Positions 1-10,370 are shown, counted from the first letter of the stretch. The stretch: DNA of 64,000 bases from Russula earlei (GCA_025769875.1 JAGFNK010000021.1:213790-277789), one strand, 5' to 3'. Made by a program: numbers and translations. The notes: a model not told the origin generated them from the letters alone.

Positions 1-63
1 CCCTCCCCAATTATCCTGGGTCATGCCGCCGGGGAGGTCATTGATCTTACCCTTGAGGACTGA
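1..63 (+). CDS. 3' end of an unidentified gene cut by the window edge
   Basis: Frame 1 stays open from the first base to a TGA at 61-63 and reads as a plausible acidic protein tail ending in GEVIDLTLED. The fragment is only 20 codons, too short to identify, and could be chance. Family unknown. Confidence 0.3.
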   Translation, partial: PSPIILGHAAGEVIDLTLED

Positions 64-812
64 TTGACCGAGAACCCAGAGTCTTATGATCTTTTCGTTC
101 CTAGCGTTTCCCGGGCTTTTCACGGTGGTGGATGTGGCTGTGGACTTTCTGGCACGATGGTTTCAACTGTGTATGTTATATCTGTTATCCCGACATCTAA
201 TACCACTTTTTTCGAAACGCCAATATTAATCGAGAGTTAGCGTAGTAGTATCTATTAACACAGTGCCTCATTTTTGAGGTGGTAGTTTTTTTTAGCAAAG
301 TCCAACGGAGTGGGAACCAGAAACAGGTGAAGGGCCAATCAGAGAATTGGTGCATAGGTGCATAAGCGACATGGATTGTGCGACATCGTTGAACTGTGCG
401 AAAAGTACCTGCAAGCACAGGGACGCTTTTAAAGCGCGTCGGAGAGTAGCAGAAAGTTGAACCGTGCGAAGAAAGCTGGGCAAGTGCCGCGACGATAAGC
501 ATGATGGGTGGCGCATATTTTGAGTGACAGGCTAAAACGATGCGGCGGCCGCCCGCTCAGGGCCTTTGTGTCTGAAACGAATAATGCTTTCCGTGTCGTC
601 GAGAGCAAAAATACGAAAGATTAGCAGCGAGGGGTGCGTCTGTTTTCGTTCCTTTTTTTGCGGTGCCGGTGAGATGCTCTTACGCGGACAGTCGGAGAGG
701 GGGAAGACGGACTGGGTTGTTGATCGCATACCAAATATGAGTTTGCCATGAGGACGACAAACATGCTGCGTCCTATCGTGCTGCGCGACTGGTCCTACCA
801 GAACTCAGCACC
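64..812. other. Intergenic, no gene recognised
   Basis: Only short unsupported reading frames on both strands. It probably holds the 3' flank of the preceding gene and the promoter of the BTB gene at 813. I see no repeat or strong motif. Confidence 0.5.
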
Positions 813-2772
813 ATGTCCCCCTCTTGCGATTATGACAACTTCAGGTCCCCATTTGACGATCCGGATGCAGATCTCATCCTCCGTTCAAGGCCCGTGCCAG
901 TGACAGCGTCTGAAGTGGCGGGAGAAAGTAATGCCATAGCGACACAATTCCGTGTTCACAAGTTATTTCTGATCAAAGCATCCCCTGTTTTCAAGAGACT
1001 GCTATCCGAAACCTCATCCCGTCACTCCAATCCAGACAACCAACTCGGAATCACACGAGATAACTATGATGGCCTACCCGTCCTATGCCTTTCCGAGGAT
1101 CGCGACACCCTGCATTCTCTTCTCACAGCCATTTACCCTATCAATATCTCTCATCCTTTGACTATAGAGGCCATGTTGAAGACATGTGCTGCCTCAAGGA
1201 AATATAAAATGACTTCCACCTTGGCTCGGTTCCAGGCAGACTACACTCGTGTGGCCTCCGTGACGGCCAGCAAAACTGCGCTCCGTACATACATGGTTGC
1301 ATTTAACGATGGCCGAAAGGAAGAGGCTCTAGAAGCGGCGCTGTGGGCTCTGCCCTTACCTCAGACAATTGAAACCTACGGAGAAGACCTCTGCCTCGCT
1401 TCGGGGGCTGCACTTTATGCACTATGGAGATATCGGCAGAAGGCTTTAGAGACAATAGAAGTCAAATTCCAGGATTGCGTACAGAAACTTGGAGACTTTC
1501 GAGGCTGGATAAACCACTCGCACAGTTCTTGCTCAGAAATGGGACCGGGCCCACGAGATCAACTCCTCCGCTTCACACGCAAACTGATCACTGATTTCTC
1601 GCCGATGAGCTCGTATACTTTCTTCGAGTTCATGAAATCCCAAGGAGAACCCATATGCAAGTCGTGCAAGACCTACTTGCAGTTGGACCTCTTGCGTTTG
1701 TTCGAAGTCCTGGAAGAATGCGTGAACGATCACATCGAGGAGGCAAGTCTAGCCTTTCTCCGAGATGCGGATGTCGATGAACTCAAATGGCTAATGAACA
1801 CTCTTGCAGGTGCATCGAGACTTGATGCCACTTTTCGATGGCTCAGAGGAACCCGCCGATCCTCCCCCCTCTGGGGAACAGCCTAGAAAGTTTGGCACGC
1901 CATTCGATCGAGGGGATGCAGATCTGGTTATACGCACATCCGATCAAACCGATTTCCATGTTCATAAGGCTGTCCTTCGCACTGCCTCCGCCGTTTTTGG
2001 GGATATGTTTACAGCGCCAGGGCCATCACCCAGCGAACAGGGACAAAATATCCCTATTATTAGCTTGACCGAGGACTCGAAGACATTGCACCGCTTGCTG
2101 ACAATGATCTATCCAATCGATCGCAGCATTCCTGAGACATTGGAAGACACGCTTTCTCTCCTCGCGACTTGTAACAAGTATCAGATGGATTCAACCGCAT
2201 CGCGTATTCGCCACTTACTAAAGAAACACACGGCTCCGTTATTAACCACACCCAATGCACTCCGCGCGTATGGCTTCGCGAGTCGGTATCATTTTAAAGA
2301 GGAGGTCCTGCTTTCTGCGCGCCTGACATTGGAGCGTGCTTTGGGTATCAACGAATGTGGCGAAGACTTGCGATTCATGTCGGGAGCCGATCTCTTCCGC
2401 TTGTGGAGATATCGTACTGAATGTACCAAGATCGTGAGAGATTGCATCAGTGGGCTGAAAAGCAACGAGAAAAATGATCGATCCAGGTCGGGCCGTAATG
2501 ACAGTCGCCAATACGTGACAGAATGGTGTTACGATTACTTCCACGGCAGGGTTGCAGACAAGCCATCACCTAAGTTGGTCACAGATCAACAAGCGTTCGA
2601 AACTGCTCTAACAACGTATCGAAACTCATATCCCGGTTCTCGTTACCCTGTGCATTCGCAGGCCGATGAGACTAGATTGTTAGGAACCTTACGCGCAGAT
2701 GTCGAAACAAAATTGACAGCTGCAATCAATGAGGTAGGCCGCATCACCTCGGATCCAAATAAGATTTCTTAA
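813..2772 (+). CDS. Double BTB/POZ domain protein, two exons joined by a GC-AG intron
   Basis: Two BTB/POZ modules follow each other. Module 1 (residues about 10-110) has the family opening FDDPDADLILRS and a later VHKLFLIKASPVF. Module 2 has GDADLVIRTSDQTDFHVHKA and the YPIDRS strand. BTB domains mediate dimerisation and adaptor functions; in Agaricomycetes such proteins form large families of unknown role. The modules lie in different frames. A 67-nt intron at 1743-1809 (donor GAG|GCAAGT, branch-like CTAAT, acceptor TTGCAG) joins them in frame: exon 1 is 813-1742 and exon 2 is 1810-2772, giving 630 residues. If the intron is retained, module 1 ends at the stop at 1884-1886 (357 residues). 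The alternative is two separate genes, the second starting at the ATG at 1825, but they would then overlap. BTB identity is strong; the fusion is inferred. Confidence 0.65.
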
Positions 2773-3819
2773 GCTGGACGTATGACAGGTGGATGTCGAG
2801 ATTCTTTCCATGCCGGGCTAGTCAGTTATTTACATCACCCACGGAATGTATTAATGCCACCCACACCAATACGCTTTCTTTCTGTCAGCCTTCAGACCAT
2901 AAGTTGAATAGTTCCGCACGAAAGACTGTAGCGTCACAAATTGCACTAAAGGGAGCACAACGTGCTCAACTTGCTGATGCCGCGGCCTTTTTTTTGGAAG
3001 TGCTTCATTCTCGGTAGCGAAGTCTACCACTACTTCTAATAGGTGTTAGATAGCAGGAGAAAACAGCTCAGCCCTTATCTAACGTGCTGCAGCCGGTTCG
3101 GGGACTGTATGTGAGGGTGGATACATCTATGCACACCAGCTTGTGTTCAGCGTGGGGAGCCAGTGGGGCTCAGGATACGTAAGTTGAGGGGAAATTTTAC
3201 CATAGCCTCCTACCCACTAAAACCTCATGGTTAAGATCCGATTGTTCAGAGTGGATTCTTTCAAAGAGGGTATGACAGACGTGAGGTGTTGAGGGTTGGT
3301 TCGATGAGGTGGGCGGTGTGCCATTGTCGGTGACCAACATGTAAGAGGAACAAAGGTGAGTCGAGTCGTTAAAGGCAGTCGGGGGCCTGTGTAGGCATAC
3401 ACGTAGGAGTACGGTAAGTGGCATGAGGACTTTCGGGTCGGTTGGTCTCTGCGGGCTCAAGGATTGGAGGGCAAAAGTTATGGCTCAGGCTGCAGCACTG
3501 AAGCTCTTTGAGTGTCGTTGATGAGGGCTTCTAAAGTAGGGATTTGTTTGTGATCGTTATTAGTTGGTAGGCATCCGATAATGCCGTGCGGGTTGTAAGG
3601 GAGGACGGGTGGACCTGGCTTTGCAGCAGTCACTGTCATCTTCAATTCTTCCCATCCTTGCCACGCCGCTCATGAACAACTCGCGCTGGAGTATGTCAAC
3701 TCATGAGACCTAAATGCTGATGGTATCATACATGCTGACAATTCACCGGCCAAAGTAACCACCCCATTGCTCGTCCCACGCACAGTCGTACGGGTCACCT
3801 TACATACATCAGCTCCTAC
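2773..3819. other. Intergenic, contains a dispersed repeat copy
   Basis: No convincing coding frame. The stretch contains the repeat at about 3046-3237, listed separately, and the 3' flank of HUB1, which is transcribed leftward. Confidence 0.5.
3046..3237 (+). repeat. Dispersed repeat, copy 1
   Basis: Shares a patchy but unmistakable match with 57627-57783 in the same orientation. Both begin TTAGATAGC followed by GGAGAAAACAG and TCAGCCCT, share AGCCGGT in the middle, and end CACTAAAACCTCA. There is no coding capacity. It may be the terminal piece of a transposon or a conserved untranslated region. Confidence 0.6.
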
Positions 3820-4213
3820 TTAATACATCTCAAGACTCATCCCATCGTGGATCTCGTAGTCGTCAAGTGTTATGTGATCCTTGAATGTCGTGTACCTAGA
3901 CATAATGGTTTGAGTATTATCATGGACAGGAAGCACGGAAGACATGCGAGACCATTTCTTGAGCTGAATCTTGCGGTAATCCGTGCCGGTTTGCGCAGCA
4001 ATGAGCTTCTTAAGATCGCCCACTGTATCTTGTGGGCTGCATTTGACGCGTACTGGATGAGTTGCCCATCATGAGTAAGGGTGCGCCAGCAAAGAGAGGG
4101 TGAGACCTTTACGACCCAAGCGATCGTTTGCGATGACCTGTTCCCGAATAGTCAGAGGGTGGCGAAGGGTTTGTTCATCTGTGAAAATCAAAGCGTACTT
4201 CGATGAGAGCCAT
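3820..4213 (-). CDS. HUB1: Ubiquitin-like splicing modifier Hub1/UBL5
   Basis: Hub1/UBL5 is a ubiquitin-fold protein that binds spliceosomal proteins non-covalently and influences splice-site use. Four exons on the minus strand rebuild it: 4199-4213 (MALIE), 4107-4137, 3953-4052 and 3820-3895, with introns of 61, 54 and 57 nt, all GT-AG. The product is 73 residues, the family's usual size. Signature stretches are [39 protein letters not shown] and [12 protein letters not shown]. The protein ends in a single Tyr before TAA, where I recall the animal protein ending in a double-Tyr form. There is no C-terminal diglycine, as expected for Hub1. The start fits the family N-terminus. It lies convergent with the BTB gene. 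Confidence 0.93.
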
Positions 4214-4338
4214 ATGTTTTCGAACCGAAGAGTACAGTCAGAGACAGGAAGCAAGGCCGTGCAGTCAGTCTGCGCCAAAGTCGTCTGATGTAAGCCGACT
4301 CGACACTCACTCAGACATCTTATCTTATCAAGGCCAAT

Positions 4339-4700
4339 CTCTCAGCAACGCACAAGGCCTCACGGAGCCCAAGTTCGTTCCCTGCAGGCACAACAGATCA
4401 CGCCCACGGAGTAGTGCTCCGCGGTGCGGATCATAACACTACTGTTATCCTTTTCGAAAAAAGACATCCATGTCCCGCGTCGACTCTGATCCCTCCGGTG
4501 GCCAATTCAGCAACGCTCAAGGCCTCACGGAGCCCAAGTTCGTTCCCTGCAGGCACAACGGATCACGCCCACGCTTCTGCACAGGCCGCTCTTCCACGCC
4601 CACGGTAGTGCTCCGCGGTGCGGATCATAACACTACTATTATCCTTTTCGAAAAAAAAAACATCCATGTCCCGCGTCGACTCTGACCCCTCCGGTGGCGG
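4339..4700 (+). repeat. Tandem duplication of a gene 5' end (two copies)
   Basis: Copy 1 (about 4339-4501) and copy 2 (about 4505-4698) are nearly identical. Each contains CTCCGCGGTGCGGATCATAA, a CCTTTTCGAAAAAA tract and the start ATGTCCCGCGTCGACTCTGA. Copy 2 carries extra bases apparently made by repeating CACGCCCACG. The upstream flank and first codons of the next gene are therefore present twice in direct orientation. Confidence 0.85.
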
Positions 4701-5094
4701 ACATAGCCATCCATTTCTCGCGGCCACCGAGTCCGACTTGGTGGCTCGGATCCTGCCGCTCATGGCGCCCTCCTGTGAGCAATACAGCCCCGGGCCCATC
4801 TGCTCCGCAGCTCCCCCGCGACAGAGACAGCTGTACAGGGTGTCTATGCCGGCGTGCCCGTCGACGTGTGGCTCCTCGGCGTCATCCTCCGCCTCCTTGT
4901 CTGGGCGCGCGCGCCGTTGATGGACCCACTTAGCAGGTTGGCCGAGGTGCGGCCATGCGTATGCGCGCTGTCTCGGCCTTTACCTATTTCATTTCATTTC
5001 CCGGCGCAGGTCCCAGGCCGATCCGATCGACCGCGCGTATTTGGACTGGACGAGGGTGCTCAAGCACACGTGGATCGAAACTGAACTAGTCTAG
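4666..5094 (+). pseudogene. Unidentified gene or gene remnant behind the duplicated start
   Basis: Starting at the ATG of the second duplicated copy, the frame begins MSRVDSDPSGGGHSHPFLAA and runs about 80 codons. A different frame then carries convincing coding text, including YAGVPVDVWLLGVILRLLVW. A plausible 3' exon begins after TCCCAG near 5013 (ADPIDRAYLDW...) and ends at TAG 5092-5094. Joining the first two parts needs an unseen intron or a frameshift, so the gene may be broken. VDVWLLGVIL resembles protein kinase subdomain IX (VDVWSLGVIL), but no other kinase motif is visible. I do not recognise the family. Confidence 0.35.
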
Positions 5095-5684
5095 ACGCCT
5101 TGGGTGTCGTTGGCGCTCGCTGATGTGCCAAAACACGCGGCGCTGAAGCGGCCAGATCAAGTGGGCCACGAGGGAGGTCCACAGATTTGTAGCGCTCGAG
5201 TCCAGAAACGGAGACGACTCTTGAGCGGGTCTTGCCAAAGCTTTGGCAAAATGGTGATGACTCTACATGCAAGCCGTTTCGCTAGAGGCCCGGTTAGGTC
5301 ACCGCATGTCAAGATCCGTCGCGCTGGGTTGGATTGGCCCACGCGGGTCCCACCGCTTGGGGAGGCGCTGATCAAAAAAAGCGACGGTCTGGGTTACAAA
5401 CCTCAGGAGCGCCTGCATCACCTCCGTCCATGTCGGGTAGGTTGTAAACACCATCATTGGAAAGAGCTACTGTTCAGCGCTCCGCTATTTGACATTTGTC
5501 CAAATCTCACAGGCTTCACTGAAGAATCATAAATGGAAATCATGCGGTCGTTCCTGAAGTCGTAAGACGGTCGTGATGACATTGACAGGCCACTCAAGGG
5601 TATACATTCTAGATGTTTCACCACTTCTCTCCACCCTTCCGTCCTTCGTCCCCTCCTATGGTGTCTATTTCGTACCTTATACAG
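5095..5684. other. Intergenic between the remnant and the SUR7-like gene
   Basis: An open frame of 142 codons lies on the plus strand (5104-5532), but it has no recognisable motif, and the opposite strand is similarly open, as is common in GC-rich DNA. I do not call a gene. Confidence 0.4.
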
Positions 5685-6562
5685 TTAACATCGTCTGAGC
5701 CATGTGGTGAGGCAAGTGGTAGAGACAGTAACGCACTTTCTTCCAAATCCACAGCAGCGACACACCCGCGCAGCAAGCAAGACCATGGCGAGCCAAGTGA
5801 ACAGCATGCTGACAAGCACGATCCACACGCCATTCCCAAAGCTGATCGTGATGTTGACCGTGCGCTGTTCGTTGAGCTTGTGTCTCGCTACGATGACGAG
5901 GGCAAGATCCGCGGCGAACACGATGGTAGACATGATCGCGGTCGGGACGGACAGCACGAGGGAGACGAGCCACGGCGCGAAATGGTACACGCAACACGAC
6001 ACGAGGACGGGCAAGGCCGTGAGGAAGGCCAGGCCGGAAGCGATAGGGTGCAGGATGAGCAAGACGGTGAGAGCCTTGAGAATGAGGCTCGCCAGCTGTG
6101 GCTCGTTCGTGACGACCGCGATGAAGGTCGGATCAATCGTGTACCCGAGTTGCGGACCAACACACTCGCCATTGTTGCCGAACAGCGTTGGCCTGTTTAG
6201 CGCACTGTAAATGTGTCCCCATGCACGTGATGAAGGCGTGATCAGGGTTGAAGAACGTCCGTCCGGGAGGCAGGCACGGAAAGAATGAGCGATACAGACC
6301 TCGTTACACAGAATCCCCATACGCCGAAGCGTATCTCGGTGCCAATGCTCGTTTCTGGCAGCAACGACGACGGGTGTCCGTCAAGCTGTAATAGATAGAC
6401 CGGCTTGATGATTGGAAGAGAGAGCGCAATGAAGATTAAAAGTACGGAAGCGGAGAAGAGGCAGAAGGCCGTGAGGGCGGTATAGCGCTTGTTGCGCCAT
6501 GGGTGACGGGAGCGGTAGGCATGATTGCCAAAGGGTTTACCTCTACGCCAGCAGAGAGCCAT
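5685..6562 (-). CDS. SUR7/PalI-family four-helix plasma membrane protein
   Basis: SUR7/PalI (Rim9) proteins sit in the fungal plasma membrane, in eisosomes or the ambient-pH sensing complex. Exon 1 (6300-6562) encodes a basic N-terminus, a hydrophobic segment (TAFCLFSASVLLIFIALSLP) and the conserved loop opening RFGVWGFCV. After a 95-nt GT-AG intron (6205-6299), exon 2 encodes ECVGPQLGYTID and three more hydrophobic segments. The cysteine pair GFC...ECVGP and the four-helix layout are family hallmarks. The stop at 5685 gives a Cys-rich cytoplasmic tail. A 42-nt intron near the end (donor GTGCGT, acceptor CTCAG) would instead end the protein at 5677. The start ATG at 6562 is the only one before the first helix. 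Which subfamily (Sur7 or PalI) is not resolved. Confidence 0.8.
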
Positions 6563-6867
6563 GGTGAGTGTCGTTCGGGAGAGTACCCGTGGCTGGCAGT
6601 GACTGGGAGAAACGAGGGAAGAAGGTTTAGTTGTTGGGATGCACCTAAGCTCGTGGTGCACACGCGGTACAGTATGAACCGTCTCTGGTGGTTCTGCGGT
6701 GTATGTCCATTAGCCCGCATGTTCGGGCACTGTGAGTGCACTACGGTAGTGCAGGCTTTGCGTGCTGGCATTGTGGATTCGCTCTTGCCCAGTGTCACGG
6801 TTACTTTATCCTCTGAAGGGAAACAGAAGTAGCGCAGTGTTCCCGATATAGCCTTGTGGTCCAGAGG
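6563..6867. other. Promoter side of the SUR7-like gene; nothing else seen
   Basis: No coding or repeat signal recognised. This is the last unique-looking sequence before the repeat-rich island. Confidence 0.4.
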
Positions 6868-7042
6868 TACCCATTACAAATTGTTTGTCTCTGTAGGTAA
6901 ATCATGTGATGCGCCACATGGGCACCTTATGGTACAGTGGAATAGACCCCCGTAACGCTTCGCATCCCTCCCTCCCCCACACCAGCATTGTGACGCAACC
7001 ACGTGATATGCAAATGGAGACAAACAATCTGTAATGGGCACA
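6868..7042. repeat. MITE-like element with about 24-bp terminal inverted repeats
   Basis: The left end CCCATTACAAATTGTTTGTC is mirrored on the right by GACAAACAATCTGTAATGGG, about 130 bp apart. The interior holds GTGACGCAACCACGTGATATG, a motif that recurs inverted near 10012-10040 and in part near 12762-12800. There is no coding capacity, and I could not define a target-site duplication. Confidence 0.55.
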
Positions 7043-7400
7043 TTGTTGATCGTGTCTCAGCCATTCCCGCTGGGCCATAATGGCGGACAGACGTTCGCGT
7101 CGACGTTGCTGCTCTCATTTTCGTGCGCGCCGCTGCTCAAGCAGCACATCCTTCACACCCTGTCTATGACCAACGAGGAGCTCGCCTCGTTCGAGCCGAT
7201 CATCGCGCAGGCTTGGGACCAGTGGGATCGCCAGGTACGTCGTCCGCCACGCCATACGTGTGCGCACGAACCGTCAAATCCTCACCTCCCCCCCGGCCTC
7301 TACAGCGTCGGTTACACTATTCTCAACAAGCACAAGCCGCTGCGGGCGCAGGCCAACCTTCCGACGGTCAACCGCTCGGGGAGGTGGCCCCTCCCCCGCC
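7043..7400 (+). repeat. Island block E: coding-like repeat, inverted copy at 15390-15712
   Basis: Begins TTGTTGATCGTGTC directly after the MITE-like end. The translation contains GHNGGQTFASTLLLSF, PLLKQHILHTLSMTNEELAS and QAWDQWDRQ; the inverted copy at 15390-15712 encodes almost the same words. A GTACGT donor after DRQ and a CTACAG acceptor 80 nt later would join it to a Pro/Ala-rich frame. It looks like a captured or multicopy gene fragment. The family is unknown. Confidence 0.6.
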
Positions 7401-7989
7401 GCCCTACACGTACGCAGCCGCGGTCGAGTTGGGCGACGCACAGACGACAGCACAGCCCTTCCCCCCGCCGGATCCTAACCAACATTCGACGCCGCAAGCA
7501 AACGGTTTCCGCGCACGCTTTCATTGCTCGCTCGTCACGCCGTCCCTCTGCCCCAGGTTTCTTTGCCCACCGTTCTGATGTCACTACCGGAGTCTCAGCC
7601 CCGCTAGCAGTTGTCTCACCTCAAGCTGCCTCAGTTCCAGCTTTGCCCGCCACCCTGCCACCTCAGTTTCTGGCCCTCCCGCCGTCTCAGCCTCACCCCC
7701 CCACTACCTTAGCTTCGCCCTCTCCAGTCACAGTCTTGCCGACCGCCGCCGCCTCCTTGTTGTTAATTGTCGCTGTCTCAGCCCCCATTCCTGCCTCTCA
7801 TTTTTCTCTTCAACCGAGCGCAATGCTCCCCAACAACAGACATATTACCAAACCCAGTGGCATGAGCCCTGCGAAGACATCTGACAAAGAAGATTTGTTA
7901 GGAGTGAGGGCTCTCAAACGCACAGAGCGCGTCGAGGCAGAGAAGCGCACGGAAGCAGTATGTTGTCACCGAGTCACGGAGCGGTGCCC
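7401..7989 (+). other. Pro/Ala/Ser-rich low-complexity stretch following block E
   Basis: The sequence is rich in GTCTCAG-type words that in one frame encode VSAP/PQAASVPA-like text. It is a short version of the long degenerate repeat at 13950-15350, which follows the inverted copy of block E. It may be a C-terminal extension of the block E protein or simple repeat DNA. Confidence 0.45.
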
Positions 7990-8350
7990 TTCCACTTCGT
8001 GATGAATCTCAGTGACATGTTTCAGGGAAACGCTCACTTCCGTGCGGGTGAATACCTCAAGGCTGTTGTAGAATACGATGCCGCTATTATGATCCACGGT
8101 TCGAACCCAGCATATCTTTCAAACATGGCCGCAGCGTGGCTTAAGCTGGAAGTTTTATTCCAGCGTTTGCAGCTATCGTTGCATACGAGAATGGATAAGT
8201 GACACGCAATGCGACTTGAAGATACGACCATGCGGAGGCTTCTGCCGGAGGGGCCCTCGTTCTCGACCCCCGCTTCACGTTATCGTCGTAGCCTTGCGCG
8301 CAAGGGAAACCTCGAGCTTGCCCGCGCTGCTGTCGGTACGTGTGACCCTC
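7990..8350 (+). pseudogene. Broken TPR-repeat protein gene
   Basis: The first part reads GNAHFRAGEYLKAVVEYDAA and NPAYLSNMAAAWLKLE, a textbook tetratricopeptide repeat of the co-chaperone type (helix A Gly/Ala/Tyr pattern, then NPAYLSNMAAA). The next TPR pieces, ALVLDPRFT and RYRRSLARKGNLELARAAV, lie in other frames with no convincing intron between them, so at least two frameshifts have broken the gene. Downstream to about 8960 only scattered, uninterpretable frames follow. TPR proteins bind partner peptides such as chaperone tails, but no specific partner can be inferred. It is probably a decayed gene inside the repeat island. Confidence 0.6.
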
Positions 8351-9479
8351 CTCACCTGGCCTGCCGCTGATGCCAGCAGCACGCCACACGCGGCGTTTCA
8401 CATCATCTCCCCTTCCACTCGCGCGCTCACGCATGCCATCGCCACCTGCAGTGGAGGAAGCCCCTTCATGGCTATCGCAAGGCGCTGGCACTAGCAATGC
8501 ACAAGCCGACCACACCCTCCACCTCTGTCGACAATGCTATGCTGCCTTCCGCAGAGCTCACCACTCAATGCGACAAAGCCAATGGCACGCCGGCGACTGC
8601 AGCAGCAGAAGCAGCAGCTATGCGTTTCACCACCACGAGGCACGACGACAGAATGGAGTACGCACATGTCCACGCCTTGCCTCTCTCCACTACTGGCTGG
8701 TCAACGCTCACGCCAACCAGTCCCGCCTTCTTGCCACACGCATCATCAGCATGCGAGCGCTCCATCATCCCCCTTTTTGTAGCCAGCAGTTCAAGCCTGC
8801 TTGGTCTGTCAGTCGCAAGCTCACTTTCTTCTTGCACGACGGAGGACCTCGGGACAGCTGCAGTTATGATGACGCCACACGGGCATATGGCTGAGAACTC
8901 CACTCTCGACAGTTTGACTGGGGACAGTCAAATTTCATGCCCCTGGGTGGGAGATGTATAGTGGATTGTGGCTGGCCACAGAATTCGCTCTTACATGGGT
9001 ACATCATCGCCCCCATCGTGCGTCCTGTCACCTCCAGGTTGCCCTCGCGTCACGTCCCTCGACCACGTTCTCAAGAGCTCGCCGCCACCGATCGCCACGT
9101 GCCAGCGCAGCCACCGGAGACGACGTCTCGACGCCTCGTGTCGTCCGGTCTGACCCCTTCCACTGACTTGGATTTCCTTTCATATGCCTGCCTGTCTTTC
9201 AGGCCTTTCCTGTCCCTTGGCTCCGCTCTTGTATATAAAAGCATATCTCGAATACAGGGAGTGGCCCTCTTGTTCCCTTCTTTGTATGTGCTCGAGCGGA
9301 TCTGACTGAACGAATGCACGCAAACGTCGTCTCCTTCGTGCCCGCTGGGTTTCAAGTCATTCGGATGTTCCTGCAATCGGGGATTCTTGCGCTTGACCGG
9401 CGTGCGTTTTGGTTTTCATTTTTGCGCGTTCTCTCTCATTCTCTCTCCCCTCTTCCTTCCCTCCAGTGCAACCGCCCAT
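8351..9479. other. Island DNA with an LTR-like promoter signature
   Basis: No gene recognised. Around 9230 there is CTTGTATATAAAAGCATATC followed by CGAATACAGGGAGTGG, resembling the TATA-plus-R start of LTRs. Similar text (CCTGTATAAAAATCCCC then GTGAATACAG) appears near 10317-10370. I read it as decayed LTR material. Confidence 0.35.
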
Positions 9480-10065
9480 TGTCCCATTTCACAAGCCTCT
9501 CTTCACAGTGACACGGCATGGCCTGGACGCGGCGATGACGCTGCCCCCTCCCCTCCTACCCCGGTTTTTGCTGCGCGCGACATGTGTGTCCCTTTGTTTT
9601 TCCCCTTCATTTTCTCTCTTTTTTACCTCTCAAGCAGCGGTGGCGACGACGATGTCACTGTCACAGCGGCAGCCTCAACGCGATGGCCATGACCACGACC
9701 ACGACCGTGGAATGGCACAAGCAGCCACCACGAGTTTTCCCGCGTGCAGTCATTCTCGCACGTTGACCGGGTGCGTTTTTCATCTTTATTTTTCGCGGGT
9801 TCTCATCCTATCTCGCCTCCCTTTCCTCCTTCCTACAGATGATGATATTTGATATCTACATGATAGTTTACTTCTATGTTCCATGTAATGTATAATACAG
9901 CTTGTATATTGTATTCTATGTACTAAGAAACTGGGTTCCTGCTGTCCAACACCCAAACTGAACTAAAATTGCCTTCATCGTTCACTTGTTGCTAACGAAC
10001 TTTGGCGTTGATTGCATATCACGTGGTTGCGTCACAACCTGCTCACAACGTGCTGGGTGAATAGC
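9480..10065 (+). repeat. Island blocks A and B, inverted copies at 12730-13170
   Basis: CTGGGTTCCTGCTGTCCAAC near 9930 and TTTCCCGCGTGCAGTCATTC near 9740 recur reverse-complemented near 12830-12860 and 13040-13060. The motif with GGTTGTGACG next to CGCTATTCACCCAGCA at 10020-10065 recurs at 12740-12775. The blocks do not keep the same order in the two arms. Confidence 0.7.
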
Positions 10066-10079
10066 GTTTAGTTCCCTCC

Positions 10080-10370
10080 CACACCTCGCCTCCTTCCTCT
10101 TCCTCGCCTCTCGTTCCCAGCCTTTGCCACCACAAGCCACCTCGCGTCCGACATCAAGACCTCGATCGCATCGTCCAGCCCTCGCCACCGACCACGCGCG
10201 CACGCCACGCCCCGGCACACGCGACGCGTTCACGTCTCAGGCCTTTCACCATGGCCTCGACCGTCTCGGCCAGTCTCGATTCCCTTTCATTCTCAAACTC
10301 CTTTAGTACTCCCTTCCTGTATAAAAATCCCCTAGCTACTCTGTAGTAGGACAGTCCAGTGAATACAGTT
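10080..10370 (+). repeat. Island block C (LTR-like), inverted copy at 13225-13510
   Basis: CTAGCTACTCTGTAGTAGGA at 10331-10350 is mirrored by TCCTACTACAGAGTAGCTAG at 13233-13252. The CTCGCCACCGACCACGCG region also recurs inverted around 13400-13425. TATAAAAATCCCC gives an LTR-like promoter. About 10371-10550 continues as LTR-like DNA ending GCCCCGGTTTGGCTCGCTTC, matching the end of the LTR remnant near 45020. Confidence 0.65.

Noticed and set aside
4845..4940. Protein kinase domain suggested by VDVWLLGVIL
   Set aside because: Only this one word resembles kinase subdomain IX; no glycine loop, catalytic HRD or DFG is visible in any frame nearby.
5613..6210. Two long plus-strand frames (168-195 codons)
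   Set aside because: They are exact shadows of the SUR7/PalI-like gene on the minus strand; the plus translation is charged and repetitive without domain text.
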